Assembly: GCA_027475525.1 (NCBI GenBank)
Contig: JAMWFC010000130.1
Span: 583,641-647,640, forward strand
Direction of reading: 5' to 3'
Source of the DNA: Macrolepiota albuminosa
Lineage: Eukaryota; Basidiomycota; Agaricomycetes; Agaricales; Agaricaceae
DNA: 64,000 bases
Under the pieces are notes generated by a model, which did no database searches, had not been told where the DNA came from, and saw only the letters and a list, made by a program, of their open reading frames with translations. This document shows, piece after piece, positions 54,250-64,000 of the stretch. The position numbers were made by a program, and so were the translations under genes. The stretch's first letter is position 1. Every line of letters starts with the position of its first letter.

Positions 54250-54433
54250 TGTAACAAAGTTATGGAATCAGTGAGAGCTTACAGTTCACACTACACAGAA
54301 TCAGACCGGTCTGGTCTATTGACTATGTAGAATGAATACGAAATAAGCTGCTTTGTCAGCAGCAAGTAGGTACATATTTATATAAATATAAATAATAGTA
54401 TATTATAATAATTATAATATACTTTTTGCTACA
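54250..54433 (-). repeat. Element D 3' LTR
   Basis: Similar to 62411-62644 but about 50 bp shorter, lacking the CCATGGCCACATAG end. A TATA-like AT-rich block (about 54375-54420) precedes the shared TTGCTGCTGACAAAGCAGC segment when read on the minus strand, which sets the orientation. Confidence 0.75.
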
Positions 54434-54566
54434 GTGGCTCAAAAAACTGTCCCAATGTTTCATACTTTTTGAAAGATGACATTGGCATGAAGGATGGGAA
54501 GTACTTAAAATCCTGATTAAATCACGTAAAATACTATGGCATTGCAGCTACAAAATGAATCTAAGT

Positions 54567-57500
54567 TTATGTAATCAAGATCAAAACTGATGGAGCAATA
54601 GCCATTTTGAAATATTCACTCAATTGAGGATGGTTGTCAAGATTGGTGATTACCTTGGCAAAAAGAAAGTCATGTTCATATTCCCACACCACTTCATTAT
54701 AGAAGTCATCTTTCCCCAGCCTAGGTGGCTGGGACAACAGCAATTTGCCTTCTAGCATTTCAGCCAGAGTAAAGAGTTGATCAGAGCACTTGGGTTCCTC
54801 AGGCAAGGCTAATTCCCTGACCTTATTTTTCTTTAGCAGCTTGGCAGCTATGTTCCACTCTTTATACTGCTCTCTGAGGCAAGTACTTTACCTCTGTTCA
54901 TTGTCGCACATTGCACGTACTTCCAGGACATGCTCCTTGAGCTCCTGATATCAATGAAGAGGTCAATGCAGCAGTCTGCCTGCATATACTCATGAGGCTC
55001 ATACACCTCTCTGACTACATTACCCTCAAAGTAGTGAGACAAGCAGTCTGCTACTTTATTGAGTTTGCCTTTAATATAGGTGATATTGAATTGATATCTT
55101 TACATATAGTCAATCCAATCCACCACTGCTGATATAGCAACAAGTTTACCTGAGTTTTAAAGAACTCAAGTGCTTTGTAGTCAGTGATGATATGGATAGG
55201 ATATCCCATCAGCTTATCCTCCCACCTGAGAAGAGCCTCAAGTATTGCTAAGGTCTCTAGCTTATGCACAGCATAGTTTTGCTGAGCAGTTGTGTTCTTC
55301 TTTGACATGAACTCTGCTGGACGGCATGTCTGCCAGCTGCTCCCCTGGCCATACATGGCCCTGACACCCATCTTAGATGCATCACAAATGAGCCAAATGG
55401 ACTCGTCCTGTCTGGAATTGATTGGTCAGATGACTGGAGTCTTTGTACAGATCTGTTTGACCATTTCAAAGCACTGCTGGTGCAGTGGCCGCCAATTGAA
55501 TGGTGACCCATTCTGTGTTATGGCCATTAGTGGCCCAGTATAAGCAGTGACATCAGGCAGAAAGCTCAATATGTAGTTGACAAAGCCAACAAACCATTGG
55601 ATATCATTGTAGTTTTGTGGTGTGCACCACTCCTAAATGTGGTTGAGCTTATCCTGATTGGGATGAATATCCTGCTCATCGATAACATGCTCTAGGCAGT
55701 CTATACTTTGAGCATAAAGCTCACACTTTTTCTATTTCAAGTACAATTTGTACTTACATAGTTGTTCAAACACAACTCTGAGGTGCTGCTCATGCTCCTC
55801 CATGGAATCCAAATAAATGAATATGTCATCTAGGTAGACATGCATAAAATGTCCTATCAGGTCTCAGAATATAGAGGTCATCAATCTCTGAAAGGTTGCT
55901 GGGGCATTATAGTCCCCAATTTGCTCATAAACATGCCATGATCAATGCAAACACAGTCTTGGGTACATCTTTGGTCACTTGCTTGTAAGCATCAGTGAGG
56001 TCAATTTTTGAGCAATACTTCACTCAAGCCACATCTTCCCAGATCACCTCTTGATCTGATAAAGGAGTTCCATCCTTTATGGTATTATCATTGTGCTGGC
56101 ATGCATCTAGGGCAGTTTGAAGGGTTCTACCCTTCTTTGGAATGCATAGCAATGGTGCAGCCTGAGCAGTGGTGCATGGTGACCACCATTGAGCATTTAA
56201 ATAGTGATTAGTTTTATTGTGTAGTTGCTCCTGGAGTGCATGTAGACAGCATGGCAAGTGGTACTTGTACTGCTTGCTCTCATCTATGAGATCAATCTCA
56301 TGGTTTACTTCCCGCCATGGTGGGAGCTCCTCTTTGGTCCCATTGACCATATCAGCAAATTCCTCTTGCCATTGCTGATGCAATCAAGGAATGTCATCCT
56401 CATGAAGGCTTGTCATCTTTTGTTTCCCCTTCAGATGCATCAGAGGAAGTACTTCCACTGTATCTGATGGTGGCCAAGGCTGCTGTGCATATTGCTTGCA
56501 TATTGCAAGCATCTGATCAACACTGTTATCAGATATGTGCAGCCTTAGTGGAGATTCCACTATTGCTGCCCTATGGGCCACAAGGTTTTTCCCTTCACAT
56601 ATAAGTGAATATGCTATGGAGACTTTGTCCAATACTGGCTGGCAATATGCTGGTGTGACAGTAGTCTATTGCTGGTTTGCATTTTGTGCACACATGGCTG
56701 CCACCAGCTTGTTCCACTTCTGTGACATTCAAGGGTCATATGGCCAGTCATACTTGGGTAGAGGAGCTGGTCACTCCCATAAAGACCACGTGTCCTCACA
56801 ATATGAGGCTTCTGCCTCTCGGTTGCTGTCCCTCAAGTCATCTAACTTGACTCATGAGGACATAGATAGACATACATCCACTGAGTCCTCAAGCTTTTTT
56901 GCCTTTTGCTGGCATTTACCTGGAGGCTTTGCAACTCGAGCATCAGGAGCAAATGTTCACTCATCTCTCATCTTGGAGGCTTGATACTCCTCCTTGCTCA
57001 TCATCACTACTTTGTGGTCTGAGCTCAGTCCAGGCATAACCTGTATTTCCTTGACCACATCCTCCACTGCCGGCGCTTTACGCTGACTGAGTCATGGAGA
57101 GTCCTTGTGCTTCTCTATAGTGCGGTGACGTTGCAGGCAATTATCAGTGTCATCTGCTGTTGCCTGTTCTGCTGGGATCACTTTCCCATTCACTAGCACC
57201 TGACAGTGCTCAAAGTCTAGCATGACTTTGTTATGCTGCATGAATAGCATTCCCAATATCATGTCATAACAGCCAAAGTTTGCTACATCTATATATTCCT
57301 GGCTACGTGAGCCCGGTGTCTAGACGGTTACATTTCTCCCATACTGCACCATAGCATGGCTCCCTATGGTGCCCAGTTGCAAGGCCAACAGAGTGTCTAA
57401 CTCCTGTACAGAAATTCTGTACATGTGAGCAAATTAGGGTGTATTACCCAAAGTGGTGCTCCCAGAGTCTCATAAGGTCCAGGCTTTGTGGCCATTTACA

Positions 57501-57730
57501 TCTACATATGAGACCAGGCACTCTGGGTTGCTGTCACAACTGTAGTACTCATTGTCAAAGGTGTTGTCAAATATGTCCATGGTGATGTACTCCTTCCTCT
57601 CCATGACCACACTCTCAGGCTCTACATCTGATGCCTCTTCTGGGGGCTCTTGGTCATCCATGAGGTGCTCAGCCTCAGACTTAATGGAGATATCTCCATC
57701 ACTCCCACTTGTGGCTGCACAACCCAAATA
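54567..57730 (-). pseudogene. Protease, RT and RNase H remnants of element D
   Basis: Protease start: CLVSYVDVNGHKAWTL (about 57515-57470), matching element B just before its DSG. RT start: WQEEFADMVNGTKEELPPWREVNHEIDLID and PLLCIPKKGRTLQTALDA (56370-56030). The palm and thumb are scattered over several frames at 55980-55560. RNase H: GVRAMYGQGSSWQTCRPAEFMS, HKLETLAILEALLRWEDKLMGY and TDYKALEFFKTQV (55371-55180). The linker ends near 54570. Stops and shifts throughout; many R-to-H/C/Q changes relative to B fit CpG decay. Confidence 0.82.
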
Positions 57731-59786
57731 CTGACACACACCACTCGTCACCCCCGACATGCCACAAGAACCCATGCAAGCCAAGCAACTAATACTGGCA
57801 CCTGCCCCCAAGCTCTGGACTCTATAGATCACGCCCTGGCACACAGCCTCATAGGCTCCAACTGATTCCTGATGCTCTGGTGGGCCCAAACTGGCTCCCT
57901 GATGCTGCACTCAGGCAATATACCACACAGGACTCACATCCAAGCGATACACCGCACAGGACTTGCCATATGAAGCACCCTCCAGAGCTCACCCAAACGT
58001 CCTGGATCTTACCCACTGAAGGTATTTAGCCTGTAGCCATTAGCTTGTCACAGTAGTCTTGATATTGCTATAACTTCTGCCTCTATACTCTCTTGTCTGT
58101 CTTGTACCACCTACTCAATCTATTTTCTTACTCTCTCAAATCTCCCAGTCCTCTAAGTTTCACTTTGATCTTCTTTCAGTTTTCTGGTTTCAGTCTCAGT
58201 TTCCTGGTTGTAGTCTCCTCCTCTGATCATCTCCTGTTGTCCCTCCACCCTAACAAGCTCCACCTTCCCCCTTCCCTGTATTTCGGACTTAGCCCAATGA
58301 TGATGCCAACTGTAGTTGGGTGCGCTAGACATATATGCAGTACAACACCATCTCCAGTGCCTAGCATATGTAGTTGTGAGGAGTCCTGACATGGTTCCGG
58401 TGTGCTTGAGCAGACATGATAAAATGATGTGCTAGATGATAGCACCTCAGGTGCTACCTAGCAAACGGTAAGCGCCGTAGCTTAAGCAAAGATAAAGAGA
58501 AAAAGACGAGTAGCGCAGCATAATATGCCTGTAGGTGGCACTGTAAGCGATGAAAATGAGATAGATGAAGCTAGCATCCAACTTAGTGATGAAGTCAGGC
58601 AAGGCTAGCACAATTTGAAAGCTAAGTGTAACTGGGTGCTCAAGAGGTTACAATTTGTTTTTTTTTATGTACATGTGAAGTAGCTAACTTATATACTATG
58701 CGCTACTGTGTTTTCCAAGATAAGTCCATCTGCAGCACTACCTCCTAGTGCCTCTCCTCGTGGTTCCCTCTAATGGTGATTTGTCAACAGCGACCTATTG
58801 CACATGGATGACAGCGACCAACAGCATTATAATCCATGGCCACCAATGGCAACTCTAAATTGACTTAGAATTATACAGGTCTGCTCACTCTTAATATAAT
58901 TCTGATTGGCCAGGGTGTTCCAGTGTATGTGTAGCGTAAGCCGCTATGTGGCATTGGCCACATAGCTTTACTTACTGTAGTCGATATTATATTATTATTG
59001 TAATATAATATTATTATTTACTGTACTATAAATAAGTTACATGTGCTGCTTACTAAGCAGCTTATTTTGTTGTAAACTACATTGTCAATAGACCAGTCTG
59101 GTCTGATTCAGTGTTGTGTGCACACTAAGCTCTCTCAAATTTGTAACTTCGTTACAGTATGGTTGGAAAATCCTCGACAGACGCTGTGAGTGCTAATGTT
59201 GGCGCTACTCATTGTATCAATTCCTGACAGATCCAGATATCGGGTTTAAGTATATCCTGTGCTGCCGTTATTGATTCTTTTAGACTTCTGATTGAGGTGC
59301 CTCATCAAATAGCAGCGCCTACTGCTGACCTCTTATAGAAGTGATCAGGGTTTGGTTAGAGTCCCCCTTCCACCGTTGTGTTAGCGCTATACATTCTGAG
59401 CCTCCTTGGTCTTTGAAATAAGTGAATGGAGTGTGCTGAAGGACTGATAACTGGTGATTAGGGTAAATGGATAAGTCCTGCAATAGAGTGACAGAGCTAG
59501 GGCTGCTCTGTATCCAAACTGGTTGCTAGAATCTCCAGTATGTCAAGTGTCAGTTGGCCTATAATGTCTCTTGATGCGCTTAGTCCAAGTAGAAGCCTAT
59601 CACTGGGATCCTGATCTACCCTACCTACAAACTCTGGCACACCGTGTACTCCTCAGAGCACCCTTGCACCCCAACCAAAACTCTGGAACTCATCCTCTAT
59701 TGCCTGGAGACACTCTGTAGACTTCAAGTCCACTTAATAAGGACCTGCTTGCCTCCAGAAGCCCCTGTCATCAGCAGAACCTGACA
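57730..59786 (-). repeat. Old A-family LTR, interrupted, inside element D
   Basis: On the minus strand 59786-59595 reads like the first ~190 bp of the element A LTR (TGTCAGGTTCTGCTGATGAC ... GGCAAGCAGGTCCTTA). From 58295 down to about 57730 it reads like the remainder (GACTGTGATAAGACTA-type stretch, AGTCTTGATATTG, CAATACACCGCACAGGA). About 1.3 kb of other sequence separates the two parts. Heavily CpG-decayed. Confidence 0.65.
58930..59156 (+). repeat. Solo LTR of the element D family
   Basis: 227 bp, TGTAGCGTAAG...CGTTACA, flanked by GTATG on both sides (58925-58929 and 59157-59161). In the opposite orientation to element D's own LTRs. No internal sequence, so formed by LTR-LTR recombination. 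Confidence 0.85.
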
Positions 59787-62087
59787 GTAGGCTCAGGGTG
59801 TATACTCCTTTCTTAGGGCTCCCACCCTTGTAGAACAGCTGATAGCATAGTGGCCTGGCTGGCCACATGCAAAGCATGTTCCCATCTGACCAGATGGGTT
59901 GACCAGCTTGACTTCCAGCCTTGGCTTAGAATGTTCTCTGTCTGGAGCCTGCTCTAGTCATGGGCAGCTATGCCCTCAATTCCCAGCAGAAGCTTGGTAT
60001 ACCACAAACTGTGTGTTGCGGTCATGGTCCATGTCAGCCTTTTTTGCCAGGAAGGTCCCTATATGCTGACCTTGTGGGGGTGCCCCACCAGACATAGGTT
60101 GCCTGCTTTCTCCTTTATGGCCACTACAATGCTTGTAGTGGTTAGTAGTCTTCAGAGACTGCTCATATCTTATGCCACAAACTCCTCAACATTGTTGACC
60201 TCTGGGGACAACCCATCCTCATGTATCAAATAGTGGTGCATATCCACTGGGATACCATTCAAGAATGTTTCAAGCATAATATACCCATCCAGGTATACTG
60301 CCATGTTCAGGGCATGGTTGTTAAGGATATCATAAAACCCTTGCACACTCAACTTCTTGGTGTACTTGGCAGACTGGAAGTCCTGCCTTGCATCCTGTAA
60401 TGTTGAGAGGTGCACAAATTAATCATACAGTCCTGTAAGGACCCTCTTGAATGTCCAATTATACTGGATCCAGTTGATGTGCAATACTGCTTGTTGAAAC
60501 CAACTCATGGCCTCTTCAGCCAAAAACTTGGGCAGAACAAAAATTTGTTCTCGATCCATATGGTCACCCCCATATAAACACATGGCAAGGTGGGTGCATA
60601 CATCTATTGCCCAGTCCTCCAAGTCACTAAACTTGGAAGCACCTGAATAGGTGCAAATGTGCCTACTGTCTGCTTTATGCAGCTTCACCCTGTCTGGTAA
60701 CTGTAAGGTTATTCCCAAGGTATCATTGACTATGCAATGAAGGTGGTCATGCATGGCTTCACAATGCATACAAATGGCCTCTCATTGGCCTGGGGATCTA
60801 GTTGCTAGGTCAGCAGCTTGAGGAAGCAATTTCCCTTATCCACCCTGCAGTGGATATTCTGAGCCTCCTTGACTGTAGGCATAGTTGCCTTCCTTTCAGA
60901 GAGTTGATCTAGGACGCTTGTCCTGGAATCTACCAGGGACATCACATCTCATGGCACCATCTTGATCATGATTGTTGTGCCACCCTGGTTCTGGAGAAGA
61001 TTGATTCTTCTGGCCCTGTGTCATGAATCAATGACACATCTTGTCAATGGGCTTAGTGCCCTCAAATACCATGTCCTGATCATCAATAAGGGATTGTCCC
61101 TTAGTCCTGAAATTGCCATTGCACATATGTTGATATGCAACTCTGTCACTCAGCATTTCCACCATTGGTATGTGTGGCATCAGGAATGCCTTACTTTCCA
61201 CCTTAAAAGCTGTACTGGCTTGCCCTTCCAGACCTGACACATCTGTCATAGGGTCTTGGTTATACAAGTGTGGGGGCTTCTCATGCCACCCTTGTCCTGC
61301 TGGAGTATACAAGATACTCACCAGATTTACCTCGGACACTTCCTGCACCTGTGCTAGTGCCTCCACTAGCCTTGACTCCAACGTCCTGATTACAATGTGC
61401 TGAGCATTCCTCAGAAGTGTGGCTCCAGGGGGTTGACACCCCCAATTGCCTTGTGGCCTTACACTGCAAATACATCTGCAGTTCTAGAGTAAAAACTCTC
61501 ATTGTCAAATCAGTATATTTAGTACTGAATACAGTAGGCACCTTGTGTCCTTGTTGCCTAAGTGCTACTATATGCACAGAAGCATAACATTTGATTCATG
61601 CCTGGGTGGTGTATTTCATCACCTCTGGGTGTAGATCCCAGAACATTCACAGGCGCACGGTATAAGCGGTTTTCAACCACTGCTCCTCTGCTTTGGCATT
61701 ATTGTCAGTAGATGACTCAACAACCTCATCTGGGAGATTGGCAACCTCCTGGACCTCATTTACTGCTAAGGTGCATGGGAAGCAATTTTTCACATTGCCT
61801 GCTTTCTGGATCACATCCTTCTCTGATATCTCCTCTATGCAGGCTTTTGCTGTCCTGGAGAGCATTGAGCCTGCTGCAGCCCACCTGGTCCTACTATTCC
61901 AGCTTGGGGATATATGTTCTCCAGTCTGTATCAACAAGTCAGTTACTCCTGAGGTGCCCTGCGTGTGTGTTGACTGTCTGGCCTCATCAGGGGGCCTTTT
62001 GAAAGCCAACCGGCTGGACCATTGAAGTCCTCCAGGCAACTGTGTAACTGGGGGAGTTAATCCCCTGGCATCTTGTTCTGAGGCCAT
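59750..62087 (-). pseudogene. Gag remnants of element D
   Basis: Blocks matching element B Gag: SLIDDQDMVFEG (about 61085), MHDHLHCIVNDTLGI, SKFSDLEDWAIDVCTHLAMCLYGG and WFQQAVLHIN (60770-60420), FYDILNNHALNMAVYLDGY and ETFLNGIPVDMH (60415-60170). A zinc knuckle CFACGQPGHYAISC lies near 59876-59835. Confidence 0.8.
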
Positions 62088-62410
62088 TGCTGGCCATTAT
62101 ATTGTAAGCTCTCAGCTCTCCAGGCCTCACTCTTGTTTCCAGGCAAGTTGGTGCTCTGACCTTGATTTTGAGCTTTGGATCCTAACTAGCCCACATTGGA
62201 TGCCTGCACATCCTGAGTGTCTGCTGGATTGCCCCATAGGTCATGGGCATTCTGCCCACCATCAGTGGTGACTGTAGGTATAGAGTTACTTATTGAACCT
62301 CTGTTTGAAATTTGCATAGTGTGGCTGTGCAAGAAGCTTGAGAAGCTGATAGAGTTCTGTCAACAAACAGATGCTAGGCAATAGATACTAGCTAGCAGAT
62401 TCAAAAAAAT

Positions 62411-62644
62411 GTAATAAAGTTATGAAATCAGTAAGAGCTTACAGTTCACACTACACAGAATCAGACCAGTCCGGTTTATTGACTATGTAGAATGAATACA
62501 AAATAAGCTGCTTTGTCAGCAGCAAGTAGATACATATGTATATAAATGTAAATAATAGTATATTATAATAATTATAATATACTTTTTGCTATGTCTACTA
62601 ACTAAAAGCTATGTGGCCATGGCCACATAGTGCACTATGTTACA
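62411..62644 (-). repeat. Element D 5' LTR
   Basis: About 234 bp from TGTAATAAAG to TATGTTACA on the plus strand. It shares a long core with 54250-54433 and, in reverse orientation, with the solo LTR at 58930-59156. Confidence 0.75.
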
Positions 62645-62757
62645 GACATGTTGTCCACTCCTTGCTGACATGCTCTTTTGCTAGAGTCAGTGTCTCAACT
62701 CAGGGGTGTAGTCTGCTGCTTATGAACAGCCAAAAGGGTAAGGAGATCAGTTTTGCA

Positions 62758-63850
62758 CTATGTGTGCATATGATCCATGTCATCCATCATCTGACTGATG
62801 AGGACAACAGCCTCCACATTGTGGAGGAATGACAAGTCTGCAAATACACTGTACCCATTGTCCCTCAGACGTTGGAGGAGGAAAGCCAGGATACAGTCCT
62901 GGTGGTGCATAGGCTCATCAGCCCATGCTTTTTCTTTATTATATTGAGCATGTGACTCTTCTTCCATGCTGGGCTTGGGTTGGTGCAGCATCTCCAGCCA
63001 CTGTAACAGAGAGAGCCTAGCCAGGATCTCTGTCAGCACTTTGGCCAGAAACTTGCTGCCTTGTTCTGCAGTGAGAGCTTCTGCACTTTTAGAGGCTGTG
63101 TTTACCTGCATGAGGAATACTCTGCATCCCTCTGAGCTTTTGGCTGGCATTGCGGCTGGCTAGGAGGCTAATTTGCCTTTCTTGATGAGTGCCTCATACA
63201 AGGCACTGTACTGGGGCATTGTGCCCCAAGCTCCCATCCAAGCCAGAGAGTATGGCATCATTGCCGGCACATCAGCCATACCTGGGTAGTTGTGCCAGGA
63301 TCATAAACAGGGGCAGGGATGGCAGTCCCATTGTTCCCCTTGCCATTACTGGAGTTTGCCCCCATCCTGGCATCACTTGAGGGCTGAATAGCCCTTCATA
63401 TGGTACTTGCTGAGATTGGCTCCTAGCACAATGCAGTGTATACATGCCTGCTGCTGTCTGTTGAGGCAGAAGACTGCCTGTGGATATATGTTGGGGCATA
63501 AAACTGCCCTGCATGAGTTGTTGTGGCTGATAGCCACTAATCACTGGCTGCTGTGGCAGGTAGCCTACCACTGGTTGTTGCTGCTGCTGTGGGAAGCCCA
63601 CAGCCTGCTGTGATTGTCTCTACTGGGGCACATTGTGGGTCTGTGGGGAAGCTATATGCTCCTCCCTTCAGCCAACAGTTATGCTCAATGGTGCAAACTC
63701 AAATGGCTGCTGCTGCTGCTGATTCTCCTGGTTCACAGGCATGTTGTCCATGGTTGAGGAAAGAAAGGGAAAAAAGAAATTTTGAATTTTGAGACATGTT
63801 TCAGCCACAGTTGCTGACCAACTTAGCCAAGCCACAATTAGCACTGCCAA
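62758..63850 (-). pseudogene. Q/P-rich decayed coding region cut by element D
   Basis: Reading leftward: an N-terminal start (MDNMPVNQENQQQQQPFEFA, 63752 down), a Q/P/G-rich part (GFPQQQQQPVVGYLPQQPVISG), then after a frameshift MPYSLAWMGAWGTMPQYSALYEALIKKG and a helical part (KFLAKVLTEILARLSLLQWL, DCILAFLLQRLRDNGYSVFADLSFL) to 62758. Beyond element D, remnants that look coding continue near 54200-53800 on the same strand. It may be the Gag of another retroelement or a host gene; I recognise no domain. Confidence 0.45.
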
Positions 63851-64000
63851 TCACATTAAGTGCTGGCATGCTTACCTAACTGATGTGGGTGCTTAACACC
63901 CTTTAGCTCCAAGTTCCGAGATTTAGAATAGATCGAGGTTTTTCTGTGCAGCGGACTATGTGTGGGAAAAATGTCTTCGATTTTTGCCGTCATGTGACTG

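Larger units (their letters stand above)
54250..62644 (-). mobile_element. Degenerate Gypsy element D, relative of element B
   Basis: LTR-like ends at 54250-54433 and 62411-62644 (TGTAAY ... GYTACA/GTTACA) share an internal core. Flanks are AACAT (left) and GACAT (right), a target duplication with one change. Gag, protease, RT and RNase H remnants on the minus strand match element B block for block. The integrase and anything beyond it are missing: sequence goes from the post-RNase H linker straight to the 3' LTR. Interrupted by an A-family LTR fragment and a solo LTR. Confidence 0.8.

Noticed and set aside
54250..54433. Reading the element D LTRs as plus-strand oriented
   Set aside because: Gag, protease and RT remnants between them are all on the minus strand, and the TATA-like block is correctly placed only in the minus reading.

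Overview
The window is a transposon-dense stretch of a filamentous fungal genome, most likely a mushroom-forming basidiomycete (Agaricomycetes). The evidence for this is short 45-60 nt GT-AG introns, a DUF6533-type multi-membrane-span gene split into about eleven exons, DIRS-like tyrosine-recombinase retrotransposons, and chromodomain-bearing Ty3/Gypsy elements. Only one ordinary host gene is clear (6-1846, minus strand). Nearly everything else is mobile DNA, much of it nested. The species cannot be told from this sequence.

Layout. 1-2.8 kb: host DUF6533 gene and an empty intergenic stretch. 2.8-7.4 kb: a decayed DIRS-like element (gag, RT-RNase H, tyrosine recombinase) on the plus strand, with its RT palm deleted. 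8.18-21.13 kb: a 12.95-kb element bounded by about 2.2-kb terminal inverted repeats. It carries at least ten tRNA-like sequences and three spliced genes of unknown function, and no transposase that I can recognise. 21.5-22.5 kb and 45.8-48.4 kb: the two halves of a second DIRS-like element (minus strand), split by later insertions. 22.91-45.24 kb: Gypsy element A (minus strand, 862-bp LTRs, TSD AGTAG). It carries tandem retropepsin-like domains and an extra gene on the opposite strand. 25.41-36.91 kb: Gypsy element B (plus strand, 176-bp identical LTRs, TSD CCTCT) nested inside that extra gene. B is young and intact: Gag-protease, then an in-frame UGA CUAG, then RT-RNase H-integrase-chromodomain, then a third ORF of up to 1019 aa. 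48.9-51.7 kb: a relic Gypsy gag-protease (C). 54.25-62.64 kb: a CpG-depleted relative of B (D), itself carrying an A-family LTR fragment and a solo LTR. 62.7-63.9 kb: a Q/P-rich decayed coding region that D interrupted.

Inferred insertion order: DIRS-like element, then A, then B. A's two LTRs differ at about 30 of 862 sites by eye, almost all C/T or G/A changes at CpG. B's LTRs look identical. The right third of the window is heavily CpG-poor. This pattern fits cytosine methylation of repeats followed by deamination.

A caution for anyone using this sequence: six perfect tandem duplications have a period of exactly 77 bp, in unrelated contexts (763, 6935, 9347, 12514, 19550, 19895). Three of them break reading frames or gene models. 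The shared exact size points to a de Bruijn-graph assembly overlap (k = 77) rather than biology. A 78-bp repeat at 14723 contains a substitution and looks genuine.
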